This document shows positions 1-8,897 of a stretch of 64,000 nucleotides of DNA, in pieces. Every line of letters begins with the position of its first letter. Position 1 is the first letter of the stretch. A program made the position numbers and the translations under genes. Source of the DNA: an uncultured bacterium (GTDB taxonomy: Bacteria > Verrucomicrobiota > Lentisphaeria > Victivallales > UBA1829); the NCBI GenBank assembly GCA_949297765.1, contig CASFTV010000011.1, positions 1-64,000 on the forward strand, written 5' to 3'. The notes beneath the pieces were generated by a model. It made no database searches. It was not told where the DNA came from and saw only the letters and a program-made list of their open reading frames with translations.

Positions 1-2
1 CC

Positions 3-251
3 CATGATTTGACTGCCATATTCACCTCCCGCGTTACAGAATGCAAATATAGCATAATTTTCTTGGATTTCATCTTTTATTTAGGGATAAGTTCTAAATC
101 ATGGACCTGCATGCGCCATTCCGGAGGAACCGACAATATTCTCTTCGTCGACGGATACGTTGAAAGCCGTAATATGATGCGCCTCGCCGATCAGCAGCAG
201 TTCTTCTATCAGTTTATTCCGGATGCCTCATATACCGGGATCTGGAATTGA
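3..251 (+). CDS. Pseudopilin-like protein, C-terminal part (5' end outside window)
   Basis: The frame is open from the window edge, so this is the tail of a longer gene. The segment around RHSGGTDNILFVDGYVES matches the C-terminal H-x9-DG signature of the DUF1559-type prepilin-like proteins that are abundant in Lentisphaerota and Planctomycetota. These are usually exported through a type II secretion or pilus-like machinery after N-terminal cleavage. Here ten residues, not nine, separate His and Asp-Gly. The N-terminal cleavage/methylation site cannot be seen. No gene follows within 150 bases, so it is probably the last gene of its unit. Confidence 0.6.
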   Translation, partial: HDLTAIFTSRVTECKYSIIFLDFIFYLGISSKSWTCMRHSGGTDNILFVDGYVESRNMMRLADQQQFFYQFIPDASYTGIWN

Positions 252-329
252 GACTCTTCCCTTTGAATTCTCTTTGCATGAAATTTTCCAAAAAGTGATA
301 TTTGAATAAGCAATTCAACATTGCAGATA

Positions 330-357
330 TTGCCTTTCCGGAATTTTTCTGTATAAT
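330..357 (+). promoter_or_regulatory. Sigma-70-type promoter of the secreted hydrolase gene
   Basis: TTGCCT at 330-335 and a perfect TATAAT at 352-357 are separated by 16 bases. They lie 46 bases upstream of the ATG at 404. Confidence 0.6.
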
Positions 358-360
358 GAA

Positions 361-372
361 AAGCAATCGCTT
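361..372. promoter_or_regulatory. Candidate LacI-type operator
   Basis: AAGCAATCGCTT is a 12-base palindrome with one mismatched position. It sits just downstream of the TATAAT box, where a repressor would cover the transcription start. The nearest candidate regulator is the LacI gene at 4320-5279. Pairing the two is inference. Confidence 0.35.
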
Positions 373-403
373 CAAAGCATAACCATTAAAAGAAGGAATT
401 TTT

Positions 404-3340
404 ATGAGGAAAAATCTTTTTCTTCTCTGTCTCCCCTTTGCTCTTGCGGCAAATCCTGTGTTCAACGGTTCATTTGAACTGGGAACGGACGGATTTGCTC
501 TGGAACAGGAACTGCGGACAGACCTTAACAAAGAATTGAAATTTCATCCGTTGAAAACCGCATCCGCCGCACCGGGAGAAGGGAAACAATCGCTTGAAGT
601 GGAAAATCCCTATGCGGAATATTACAATCTCTTTTCCAAGGATTTCCGTCTGAAACCTTCCACACAGTATGAATTTTCCGTGAAAATGAAGTCTTCCGTT
701 CCGGGGGATCCTGTTTACTTCGGCGTATTCAAGGTTGATCCCAAGTGGTCCGCACATGCAAAAACATTTTCCGCGTCAAAGGAGTGGAAAACATATACCT
801 TCCGCTTTACCACAGCGCCGAAAGAGGGATGGTATCACATTCTGATCCGTCCGGGAAACAAGGATGTGGTCCGGAAATCTTCGATTTTCTTCGACGGACT
901 CAAAATTGAAGAGGTCAGAAAACCCGGAGCCGTACAGCTGGATGCCATTGCCGTTCCGGATAAAAATCTCTATTTGCGCGGAGAGGAGGCGGCATTATCT
1001 CTGAAAATCACAAATCCGGATGCAAAACCCTATTCCGCTCCCGTCACGGTCACGGGAAAGGATGAATACACCGGGAAAGTCTATTTTACAGAAACAGTTC
1101 CTGTTTCCCTCAATCCGGGAGAAACGAAATTTCTTCCGCTCAAACGGGAAAAACTGAACCGCTATGCCGGAATCCGGGTTTCCGTTTCCGGCCCGCGTCT
1201 GAAAACGCATGACTCCTTCTTTTCCGTGATCGGAAAATATACGGCAAAACCGTTCAACATCCTTCAGGATTTTGTCGTAGCCTTCAACGGCGGAATAGAG
1301 TATCAGATGGCTCCGCAAAGCAAAATACCGGCATATCGCGTATTCAATTCCTCATTGGGAAAAGGAATTGAATTGTTTTCCAAAATCGGATGCCGAATTC
1401 TGCGCGATCATGATGGAGGTGTCCGCGGCGTCAACTGGCCTGCGGTGGAATGGGAACGCGGAAAATTCGATTTTTCCCATCTGGATCGTCAGATGGCTCT
1501 GTATGACAAATACAACATCGTGCTGTTTCCGGTTATCGGAGACGGATTCATTGAAAATTACCAGCCCTGGCAGAATCAGCGCTGGCCGCTCTGGGCTGTC
1601 CCGCTGTCTGAACGGGTGAAAAATGATCCGCCGAACTGCATAAAAAGTGCTCGCGGACACATCCTCCTTCCTCCGAAGGATCTTTACCGGAACTATATCT
1701 TCCAGACCGTCAAACATCTGAAAGGACGCGTTCCGGTCTATGAAATCATGAACGAGCCGAATCTTTATCTGGCTCCGGAAACCTATGTTGACTATCTGAA
1801 GGTGGCACATGACGCGATCCGGAAGGCCGATCCCGCGGCAAAAATTTCCGCTTTCTGTGTCACCAGCGATTTCGGAGCCGCAGCAACTCCGTGGATGCAG
1901 GCGGCCGTCAAAGCCGGCGGCTTGAACTATACGGATAATATCGGTTTCCATCCGTATGGCGGACGCGAACTCGGATCCATTCGTCCGGCGGACCGGTATA
2001 TCGCCGATCTCCGAAAAGAGATGCGTTCCTATGGAAAAGGCGATATGCCGCTCTGGAACACCGAACTTTACTACTTGATCGATCAGCAGGTGGAACATAA
2101 CTCCCATAAAGAAACGCTCTGTCAGCCGCATCATATCGTATGGCGGTTTCTGGTCGATCTGGGAGAAGGTGTCGTTCAATCCATCTCCATTCATGCAAAC
2201 TATCTCTGGAAGCGGATGCTCACGCCGAATATGCAGACCGGAAAAAATTTCCATGAACTCATTCCTTCGGAAAATGCAGTGGCCTACAACGCCATGGCAC
2301 GTCTGTTCGAGCGGGCGAAGCCGGTGAAGAAAATCCGGTATCCGAACGGCAACATCTGCTATGTCTACCGCCGGGATGGAAAACTGCAGGCGGCAATCTG
2401 GAACTATCAGAAGAAAAAAGGCATTTCCGCGGATTTCTCCGGATTTTCCTCGATGACCGATCTGTTCGGAAATCCGGAAAAACCCGGTGTCAAACCGCTC
2501 GGAAACGCTCCGTATTATCTGTTCCAGGGAACACTTTCGGAAAAAGAGTTCCTGGCAAAACTGGAGAATCTTCCGCTTCGTCTTGAACGGCCCGTCAGCG
2601 CCGGACAGATCGCGCGGCTCGCCGGAACAACTCTTTTTGTGATGCTCCACAACGACTCCGAAAAGGAACAGTCCGGTATTGCCGGAATCACCGGAGGAGG
2701 CCTTTCCGCGCAAGGCATGACGAATTTCTCCATTCCGCCGCGCCGTTCTCTTTCTCTGGAAATCCCGGTCAAAGAGGTGAAATCCAACGGGAAACCGACG
2801 GAACTTATGCTCTACATCAACGGCGTTCTCACCCGCATCCCGCTGGAAATCGTGAAAAACAAAACCATCGGAAAAACCTTTGAAATGGAGCGGGCAAAAG
2901 GAGAACTCCGGATCGAAAAGAATTCCATCGTTCTTTCCATGACCGTCCGCGACACCACCGATTCCGGACCTTCCGGCAGCCGCAGTCCGTGGGAGACCGA
3001 CTGCGTGGAACTTTTCTTCGATACGGCTCCGCAGAATCTCCCGACCCGGCACGCACAGGCGTATACGAACGAGACTTTCCGCCTGTTTGTCACCCCCCGC
3101 GACAAACAGAAACTCCATGCGCTCGGAGCTGTCAAGCCGGAAATGTGCAAACTTCAGACATCTCTGAACAAGGACGGATACTCTTTCACGCTCACGATCC
3201 CCGTCTCCGTCGGAAAAGCTCTCGGATTCGACGTCAAAATCGACGATTCGGACGGGAAAACGCTGAAGGAATTCACCCTCGGTTCCGGAGAAAAACTCTT
3301 CCAGAACCGCTGCAATTTCAGCCTGTTTCTTCAAAAATAA
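404..3340 (+). CDS. Secreted clan GH-A glycoside hydrolase with carbohydrate-binding modules
   Basis: A 978-residue exported enzyme. A short signal peptide (about residues 1-16) is followed by a beta-sandwich binding module (about 17-175), a linker domain, a TIM-barrel region (about 280-650) and a C-terminal CBM9-like domain (about 790-978; note WETDCVELFFD). The barrel carries IMNEPN with Glu451 as likely acid/base and LWNTELYY with Glu554 as likely nucleophile, the arrangement seen in GH39, GH5 and related clan GH-A families. The exact family and substrate cannot be read by eye. An AAGGA ribosome site precedes the ATG. The next gene starts 12 bases after the stop, so the two form an operon, probably under a LacI regulator. 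Confidence 0.75.
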   Translation: MRKNLFLLCLPFALAANPVFNGSFELGTDGFALEQELRTDLNKELKFHPLKTASAAPGEGKQSLEVENPYAEYYNLFSKDFRLKPSTQYEFSVKMKSSVPGDPVYFGVFKVDPKWSAHAKTFSASKEWKTYTFRFTTAPKEGWYHILIRPGNKDVVRKSSIFFDGLKIEEVRKPGAVQLDAIAVPDKNLYLRGEEAALSLKITNPDAKPYSAPVTVTGKDEYTGKVYFTETVPVSLNPGETKFLPLKREKLNRYAGIRVSVSGPRLKTHDSFFSVIGKYTAKPFNILQDFVVAFNGGIEYQMAPQSKIPAYRVFNSSLGKGIELFSKIGCRILRDHDGGVRGVNWPAVEWERGKFDFSHLDRQMALYDKYNIVLFPVIGDGFIENYQPWQNQRWPLWAVPLSERVKNDPPNCIKSARGHILLPPKDLYRNYIFQTVKHLKGRVPVYEIMNEPNLYLAPETYVDYLKVAHDAIRKADPAAKISAFCVTSDFGAAATPWMQAAVKAGGLNYTDNIGFHPYGGRELGSIRPADRYIADLRKEMRSYGKGDMPLWNTELYYLIDQQVEHNSHKETLCQPHHIVWRFLVDLGEGVVQSISIHANYLWKRMLTPNMQTGKNFHELIPSENAVAYNAMARLFERAKPVKKIRYPNGNICYVYRRDGKLQAAIWNYQKKKGISADFSGFSSMTDLFGNPEKPGVKPLGNAPYYLFQGTLSEKEFLAKLENLPLRLERPVSAGQIARLAGTTLFVMLHNDSEKEQSGIAGITGGGLSAQGMTNFSIPPRRSLSLEIPVKEVKSNGKPTELMLYINGVLTRIPLEIVKNKTIGKTFEMERAKGELRIEKNSIVLSMTVRDTTDSGPSGSRSPWETDCVELFFDTAPQNLPTRHAQAYTNETFRLFVTPRDKQKLHALGAVKPEMCKLQTSLNKDGYSFTLTIPVSVGKALGFDVKIDDSDGKTLKEFTLGSGEKLFQNRCNFSLFLQK

Positions 3341-3352
3341 GGAAAAAAACTC

Positions 3353-4270
3353 ATGAAAAAACTCTTCATTCTTCTTTCCGCATTCTCGCTCAGTTTGAGC
3401 GCAGTGGACCTCACCGTCACTCCCCGCTCTCCATGGAAGGCTTCCGGAGAAAAGGAATATTCGGTTGATTTTGACGGCGGAAAATCCTGGCCGACTCTCC
3501 AGATCAAGCCCGCCACTCTCCGGCCGAACACCTATTACAGACTGACCTTCGAAGCCAAAGACAGCTCCCGCGGCGAGGCAAAAACTCAGGCGGGATTCCA
3601 ATACGCCCGCAACGGAAAAAACGCAACGCAGTATCTTCAGTGGCGCGGAAACCTCGAATACACGCCGATCGTTCTCTATTTCAAAACCGGCGAAACATCT
3701 TCCGCAAATCTGCTTTTCAATATCAATCCCGGTCCGGCGGCGAATATTTCCGTCCGGAATCCGGCTTTGACCGAGCTTTCCGCCGAAGATCTCAAAGCCA
3801 ATCTCCTTTCCGCCGGCGATTTTGAAAACGGCTGCAATTTCTACGGATTCTCTTCCGCCTACGCAAAGGATCTTTCCATCGTTCCCTCCCCCTCGTTCTT
3901 CTGCGGAGAAAAAAGTCTGAAACTGACCAGGAAACCGAACGACACCACCGACATCACCACCTCCAATCTTCCCGCCGTTCCGGGGAAAACGATCAAAGTG
4001 AAATTCTGGGCGAAATCCGCCGAAACCGAGGTTCCCGCCCGGATGATTCTTGATTTCGGTTTCCCGGGATACAAACCGCATCTCTACCGTCAGTTCCTGT
4101 TCAAAATCGAGCCGGAATGGAAAGAATTTTCGTTTTCCTACACGGTTCCCGCCGATCTCAAAACATATCCCGCTCTTACGGAGGGGATGGTGAAATTCCG
4201 CATCGGACTGCTCAAATCTCCGAATGCGGCAGAAACCTGGTTCGACAATATTGAATATCGTCTAGAATAA
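3353..4270 (+). CDS. Secreted protein of two carbohydrate-binding-like modules
   Basis: A 305-residue protein with a signal peptide (MKKLFILLSAFSLSLS) and two beta-rich modules, about 18-140 and 150-305, resembling CBM4/9-type jelly rolls (for example the stretch ending AETWFDNIEYRLE). No catalytic domain is visible. It lies 12 bases behind the hydrolase and ahead of an intrinsic terminator, so it is co-transcribed. It probably helps bind or present the same polysaccharide, which is inference from context. Confidence 0.6.
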   Translation: MKKLFILLSAFSLSLSAVDLTVTPRSPWKASGEKEYSVDFDGGKSWPTLQIKPATLRPNTYYRLTFEAKDSSRGEAKTQAGFQYARNGKNATQYLQWRGNLEYTPIVLYFKTGETSSANLLFNINPGPAANISVRNPALTELSAEDLKANLLSAGDFENGCNFYGFSSAYAKDLSIVPSPSFFCGEKSLKLTRKPNDTTDITTSNLPAVPGKTIKVKFWAKSAETEVPARMILDFGFPGYKPHLYRQFLFKIEPEWKEFSFSYTVPADLKTYPALTEGMVKFRIGLLKSPNAAETWFDNIEYRLE

Positions 4271-4291
4271 GCGGATTGTTTTTTCTGACGG

Positions 4292-4330
4292 AGACGGGTT
4301 CGGAAACAGGAACCCGTCTTTATTTTTTCC
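4292..4330 (+). terminator. Intrinsic terminator of the hydrolase operon
   Basis: A 10-base perfect stem AGACGGGTTC / GAACCCGTCT (4292-4301 with 4310-4319), an 8-base loop, then TTATTTTTTCC. It ends the plus-strand operon and overlaps the last codons of the convergent LacI gene. There is no T-run in the minus direction. Confidence 0.85.
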
Positions 4331-5279
4331 TTTTCGGAGCCGCCGTGCTGCGCCGGAGAAAGAAGTTGTAATCCACAAGCACATTTTCCCTGACCTCTTC
4401 TCTATGGAGGAGCCGGTTCAGCATCACGAAGGCATGTCGTGCCAGATAGTCGTAGTTCTGCATAACACCCGTCATCTGGGGATCGCAGTAAAAATCCATT
4501 TCACTCAGCCATCCGCAGAGAGAGAGATCCTCCGGAATCCGGATGCCGATCTGTTTCAGGCTGTGAAGGACTTTCATTGTCTGAGTCTCCGTTACAGTGA
4601 CGATTGCGGAAACCCCTTTGTCCAGCAGACGGCAGACCGCCCCGACATATTCCGGTTCATTCCAGTCGAGTCCGATGGTCAGATGGTCCGGCAGACCCTG
4701 TTCCGAAAGAATCTTCTGAAATATCTTCTTCCGGTCCTGAAAAGCATAATTGGCGTTTTCTCCCTCAACTTTTGAATATCCGAACATTCCGATCCGGCGG
4801 TGGCCGAGAGAGAGCAGATGCTCCAGCAGAATCCGCATCCCCTGTTCTTCGTTGGAATGCACGGAAAAAACCCCTTCCAGATGCCGGGGCATCGCATTGA
4901 TGCAGATCAGCGGTATTTTATATTTTTTTCCCCAGTAGCGCTCCAGTCCGTCTTCTCCGACCAGAGAGAGCACCGCGCTCGGATTATGTTCTTCTATCAG
5001 TTCCAGATCGTGAAGCGGGATCAGTTCCATCCGGAATCCGGAAAACTGAATGATGCTTCCCAGCCGTTCGATCATATCCTTGTAGTAATAGGCAAGATCT
5101 ATTCTCGGAACCACCAGTGCTATGGTTTTGCCGCTCTGGAGATAACCGGTTTTCCTCGCCGTTTCCAGAACCAGAAGACGTGTTTTCTCCGAAATGCTGC
5201 TGGATCCGTTCAGCGCACGGGAGACGGTCGTTATGGAATATCCGGTTTTCCGGGCGATATCCTCCAGCTTCTGTTTCAT
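4320..5279 (-). CDS. LacI-family transcriptional regulator
   Basis: A 319-residue regulator. The N-terminus has the LacI helix-turn-helix and hinge (LEDIARKTGYSITTVSRALN, then SSSISEKTR), followed by a periplasmic-binding-protein-like sensor domain (about 60-315). GGGAGG lies 6 bases before the ATG. The gene is convergent with the secreted hydrolase operon, which makes that operon its most plausible target. The inducer is unknown. Confidence 0.9.
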   Translation of the reverse strand: MKQKLEDIARKTGYSITTVSRALNGSSSISEKTRLLVLETARKTGYLQSGKTIALVVPRIDLAYYYKDMIERLGSIIQFSGFRMELIPLHDLELIEEHNPSAVLSLVGEDGLERYWGKKYKIPLICINAMPRHLEGVFSVHSNEEQGMRILLEHLLSLGHRRIGMFGYSKVEGENANYAFQDRKKIFQKILSEQGLPDHLTIGLDWNEPEYVGAVCRLLDKGVSAIVTVTETQTMKVLHSLKQIGIRIPEDLSLCGWLSEMDFYCDPQMTGVMQNYDYLARHAFVMLNRLLHREEVRENVLVDYNFFLRRSTAAPKRKK

Positions 5280-5307
5280 TGTTTTCCTCCCGTTCCTCTG
5301 TTATCGG

Positions 5308-5336
5308 ACTGTATCGCTGTTTCTATTTCTTTTCAA
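5308..5336 (-). promoter_or_regulatory. Promoter of the LacI regulator gene
   Basis: On the minus strand, TTGAAA (5331-5336) and TACAGT (5308-5313) are separated by 17 bases, just upstream of the ATG at 5279. A perfect palindrome AAAAGATCTTTT at 5341-5352 lies immediately upstream of the -35 box and could be a binding site. Confidence 0.4.
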
Positions 5337-5352
5337 GAAGAAAAGATCTTTT

Positions 5353-5698
5353 TTTCCTCTCTTTATCATTTTTTGTGTAGCTTTTCTTTTTTTGTCTTCT
5401 TCCGGAAGCCGGGTTTTGAAAACATGGACAAACGAAAAAACGAATCGATCAATTTTACTTTGATCAAATTTTTTATCATGACAGGAATCGCTGCTTCTCT
5501 TTGTTCTTCTGAACGGAACAAAAAATGCGGAAAATCGAGTTTTGAACAGCCGAAGCCGACGCAAAAAACATCGCCAGCTTCGGCGGAAAAGACACCGATG
5601 ATCTCCGCAGACCGGATCTGCAGTTCCGCACCGGATTCCGTTTCCTTCCCTCTGAAATCCGTTGTCCCGGCTGCTGTTTTTCTTCTGCCAACGGCGGA
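5353..5698. other. Gene-free stretch with two inverted repeats
   Basis: No convincing coding frame was found between the two minus-strand genes. It holds GATCAA-N7-TTGATC at 5447-5465, a possible operator. It also holds an 8-base inverted repeat GCCGAAGC/GCTTCGGC at 5549-5584 with a 20-base loop, lacking the T-run of an intrinsic terminator. Confidence 0.4.
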
Positions 5699-7552
5699 TT
5701 ATTTCAGTTCAATCAGTCTGCAGCTTCGCGGAGCAAGTTCGAATACCAGTTTTCCGGAATCGAGGCTCACCGGTTCCTCTCTCCAGAAATCGACAGCCGA
5801 CGCAGCATTCACGCCATGTGCGGCAGGATCAAAGAAGAATGTTTCCGGCGTCTCCCCCCAGTTGACCAGGAGAACCCGCCATCCGGCCTTCAGTTTCTGA
5901 AGGAACTGGGTCGGACGGTCGGTCCGGAAAAGATCCAGCGGACGCGCCGCCTCTCCCGATTCCGCGCTGACCACTTTCCGGGCAAGAAACAGTCCTTTTT
6001 CATTCAGCACGGTCATTTTGTCGGAAAGGTTGACCGCGCCTCCCGCGGCAAGAACCATGCTCAGAAGAACTTCCAGCTCGGAAATGGTCATGGTGGCAAG
6101 TTTGTAGTTTCTGGACGGCAGATTCCTGTCGGACGGCTCCACAAACGGCCACATGGGATTCAGGCGGTCCAGATCCGGGTCGTTCGAGGTCTCCGCAGAA
6201 CGGCAGAGAGCAAAATCCGGATCGTTCAGCCAGAGCTTTTTATTCGACCAGAAGTGAGCCACCACCGCGGAAGCGTTGTGCATGCAGCTTTCCCAGCGCG
6301 CATGAATGTCCGCTCCGATGCGGACCGCCTCCACCATGCTGTTTCCGGCTGTATAGGGATAATTGCATCCGAGAAGAACCGCGCGTCCGTCAATTCCGCG
6401 GTAAATCGGAGCAAAAAGCCGCGGAATCAGCTCATCCCGGCGGACCATCGGATCGGCAAAGCGCGGCGCCTTGAAAATCGAACAGAGAAAATCAAGTTTG
6501 AAATACCGGTATCCCATTTCGGCATAACGGCGGAACAGCTTTTCCAGAAATTCCTCCGTCTTCTTCACCGTCGGATCCAGCACGAATCCGTAACGGCGCA
6601 TGCACTCGTAGGCCAGACAGGGCTGATTTCCCGCAGACCGGGCAAGCATGTCATAATCAATCTGGGCGATCCGGCTGTGCGGTTCCGCAATCGCGGGTGC
6701 GAACCAGAGTCCCGGTTCAAATCCCATCCTGGTCAGCTCCTTTGCGAGAAATTCCATTCCGGACGGAAAACAGGAGTTCGCCTCCCATTCGCCGTAACAG
6801 TACTGCCAGCCGTCGTCCACAATGATGCGTTTCACATGTCTGGAAAGAACCGGATCTTTTGCAATGAATTCCGCATTCCGGAGAACCTCTTCCTCGGTAA
6901 TGGTCCAGCGGTAATAATCCCAGCTGTTCCATCCGGCGGAGGGAGGTGTGTCGAATGTTTTTTTCACGTCGCAGTTCTCATCGGCATAGGACTCCATCAG
7001 CGAAAAACCATCCGCCGAACTGCGGAATGAGAGAACCGGAAAAGCGATCTCCGTTCCTCCGTAAAACTCGACAGGAAACACCATTTGCAGATCCCGGATT
7101 CCGCCGGAATGCGCGGTTCCCCGGAAAAGAGCGGGAAAACCTCCGTGAAACGGCGTCGAACACTGAAGCGTCCGTCCGTTTTTCGTAATGGAAAGAAGCA
7201 GCTCCCCGGTAAAGGAAGCCTCTCTGTCGATGCGCGTCAGATCATACGCCTGACAGCCGCCCATCCGAACCGCCTGGGGAAGAACATGATCCGCCTCGAA
7301 TTCCGGAACGGAAAACAGCGTCAGCTCCAGACGATCCGCCGGTTTGTTCAATGTTCCGGAAAGAGCGGCATCCATCCGTCCGGATTTTTCCGTCAGGAGA
7401 AGTTTCCAGCTTCCTTCCGGAGTCGATGCGGACCATCCGGCTTCATCCGCCTTCCAGTTGAGCTGCCGGGGCGCATCTCCATTCACGGACAATGCGGAGT
7501 TCAAAACGATGGAAGAAAATCCCTCCATTTGAATTTGAGGCTGAGCGGTCAT
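5699..7552 (-). CDS. GH36-type alpha-galactosidase
   Basis: A 617-residue cytoplasmic glycosidase. The GH36/GH27 hallmark NSWDYY is followed by IIVDDGWQ. FKLDFL supplies the probable nucleophile Asp354 and RIGADIHARW the probable acid/base Asp415. An N-terminal beta-sandwich and a short C-terminal beta domain flank the barrel. There is no signal peptide, so it should act on imported alpha-galactosides. The ATG at 7552 was chosen because AAGGAG lies 8 bases upstream; the in-frame GTG at 7561 runs into that site. The gene follows a LacI regulator by 24 bases in the same direction. Confidence 0.85.
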   Translation of the reverse strand: MTAQPQIQMEGFSSIVLNSALSVNGDAPRQLNWKADEAGWSASTPEGSWKLLLTEKSGRMDAALSGTLNKPADRLELTLFSVPEFEADHVLPQAVRMGGCQAYDLTRIDREASFTGELLLSITKNGRTLQCSTPFHGGFPALFRGTAHSGGIRDLQMVFPVEFYGGTEIAFPVLSFRSSADGFSLMESYADENCDVKKTFDTPPSAGWNSWDYYRWTITEEEVLRNAEFIAKDPVLSRHVKRIIVDDGWQYCYGEWEANSCFPSGMEFLAKELTRMGFEPGLWFAPAIAEPHSRIAQIDYDMLARSAGNQPCLAYECMRRYGFVLDPTVKKTEEFLEKLFRRYAEMGYRYFKLDFLCSIFKAPRFADPMVRRDELIPRLFAPIYRGIDGRAVLLGCNYPYTAGNSMVEAVRIGADIHARWESCMHNASAVVAHFWSNKKLWLNDPDFALCRSAETSNDPDLDRLNPMWPFVEPSDRNLPSRNYKLATMTISELEVLLSMVLAAGGAVNLSDKMTVLNEKGLFLARKVVSAESGEAARPLDLFRTDRPTQFLQKLKAGWRVLLVNWGETPETFFFDPAAHGVNAASAVDFWREEPVSLDSGKLVFELAPRSCRLIELK

Positions 7553-7576
7553 TGATTTCACTCCTTTTTCTTATTT

Positions 7577-8587
7577 TCAACTGATTCTGAAATTATACCT
7601 TCCAAGAGTTTCAAGTTCTCCAAACTGTTCCCTTCTCAGAAAACGGGCGGGCAGAACACATTCTTCACGGGAAAATGTTTCCGGGTGTTCCATCTGATTG
7701 TTCAAAAGCGCCAGTCCTTCTGTAACCAGAGGGGAAAAACGATATTGAACCGCTCCGATGATCCGGGAATCGTCAATCACATCCGAAGGGAGGGTATAGA
7801 CGGTGATGATGTTCGGAAAATATCCTTCTGCAAACTCCCGGATTTCCCGGACAAGAACCCGGGCTGCACGGCAGTTTGTCAGAAACAGAAACGGCGGACG
7901 GCGGCGCAGCACCGTTTTGCAGATGCTTTCCAGATCGGAATCTGTGACAAGATTCCGCGAACATCTTACACGAATTCCCAATCGTTCCGCATGCTCCTTC
8001 ACGAGTCCCGCAACCGTATTTCCTTTCCCGGAAATCAGATCAAGACTCTTCGCTCCATGTTCCGCACAACAGGAAAGCGCGTCCGCAACCGCACCGGAAA
8101 AATCATTGTAAACACAGGAAAAATCAGGATGAAAACGATTCACCGACACGATCGGAAAACGACGCTGCCGGAACTCCTCATAAAACGGATTGTCATTCGG
8201 CAGCTCGACACAGCAGAACAAACCGTCCACCCCGTTGTCCAGCAGACTTTCCAGACAGCGGAGACGGTTTTCCCGTTTCCACTCGGTCACCATCAGCAGA
8301 AGACGGCGATGACTCCGTTCAATCTCCCGCATGGCCAGATCCACCAGATAGTAGGAAAACGGATCACGGATATTCCCGATAATCATCCCCACCGTCCCCG
8401 TCCGTCCTTTCGCAAGAGCACGGGCGGCAAAACTCGGACGATACCCGAGCTCCCGAACCGCTTCATCAATCCGCTTCTTGGTTTCCCGGGAAATCTTCGA
8501 AGAGAGCGGATGGCGGTTCAAATACAGCGAAACCAGCGTCTTTGAAACCTGAACTCTCCGCGCAATATCTCTGATTGTAACTTTCAT
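7577..8587 (-). CDS. LacI-family transcriptional regulator (alpha-galactosidase operon)
   Basis: A 336-residue regulator. The helix-turn-helix is VTIRDIARRVQVSKTLVSLY, then the hinge and a sugar-binding-like sensor domain. The start was placed at the ATG at 8587 (MKVTIRDIARR), as usual for the family. An in-frame GTG at 8623 would sit inside the ribosome-binding purines. It is the first gene of a two-gene unit with the alpha-galactosidase and is probably autoregulated through the palindrome just upstream. Confidence 0.88.
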   Translation of the reverse strand: MKVTIRDIARRVQVSKTLVSLYLNRHPLSSKISRETKKRIDEAVRELGYRPSFAARALAKGRTGTVGMIIGNIRDPFSYYLVDLAMREIERSHRRLLLMVTEWKRENRLRCLESLLDNGVDGLFCCVELPNDNPFYEEFRQRRFPIVSVNRFHPDFSCVYNDFSGAVADALSCCAEHGAKSLDLISGKGNTVAGLVKEHAERLGIRVRCSRNLVTDSDLESICKTVLRRRPPFLFLTNCRAARVLVREIREFAEGYFPNIITVYTLPSDVIDDSRIIGAVQYRFSPLVTEGLALLNNQMEHPETFSREECVLPARFLRREQFGELETLGRYNFRIS

Positions 8588-8598
8588 GTTTCCCATCC

Positions 8599-8616
8599 GG
8601 TTAAACCGGGTTAACC
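8599..8616. promoter_or_regulatory. Candidate LacI-type operator, autoregulatory
   Basis: GGTTAAACCGGGTTAACC is an 18-base palindrome with 9-base half-sites differing at one position and a CCGG centre. It lies 11 bases upstream of the LacI start codon. Confidence 0.5.
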
Positions 8617-8702
8617 ATATCACCTCCCGGCCGGAAAATCAAGTCTGAATCCGGAAAAAACTCAAAAAGAGATGAAAATGCCGTTCCGGATTCCATCCGG
8701 AT

Positions 8703-8765
8703 CCGGGATCTTGTCCTTGTCGCGGACGGCGGCAAACCGCCGGCCGTATGCCGCATGAAACAAAA
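8703..8765 (+). repeat. Dispersed hairpin repeat, copy 1 (divergent)
   Basis: Shares the core GTCCTTGTCGCGG with copies at 14907 and 37565. The middle hairpin is perfect: CGGCGG/CCGCCG (8727-8732 with 8737-8742). The first and third hairpins are weaker here. It lies between the LacI gene and the alaS promoter. Confidence 0.7.
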
Positions 8766-8827
8766 ACCGGAACAATAAAAAATCCATATCCCTTTTCCAG
8801 ATTTTCATCACTTTCTTTCCAAAAAGG

Positions 8828-8856
8828 GTTTACGAAACGCAAATGCGGATGTATAT
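8828..8856 (+). promoter_or_regulatory. Promoter of alaS
   Basis: TTTACG (8828-8833) and TATATT (8851-8856) with a 17-base spacer. The start codon is at 8898, with AGGAGG at 8880-8885, a rather long 12-base distance from the ATG. Confidence 0.5.
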
Positions 8857-8897
8857 TACCGCGAACCAAAGAGAACTACAGGAGGCTTTACACTCAA

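Noticed and set aside
1352-4081. 909-codon open frame on the minus strand opposite the secreted hydrolase
   Set aside because: It is antisense to two genes with signal peptides, catalytic motifs and ribosome sites, its sequence is low in family-like patterns, and long antisense frames are expected from this codon usage.
5549-5584. 8-base inverted repeat as a terminator of the alpha-galactosidase operon
   Set aside because: The loop is 20 bases and no T-run follows in either direction.
7553-7561. GTG at 7561 as the alpha-galactosidase start
   Set aside because: It lies directly on the AAGGAG ribosome site; the ATG at 7552 has proper spacing.
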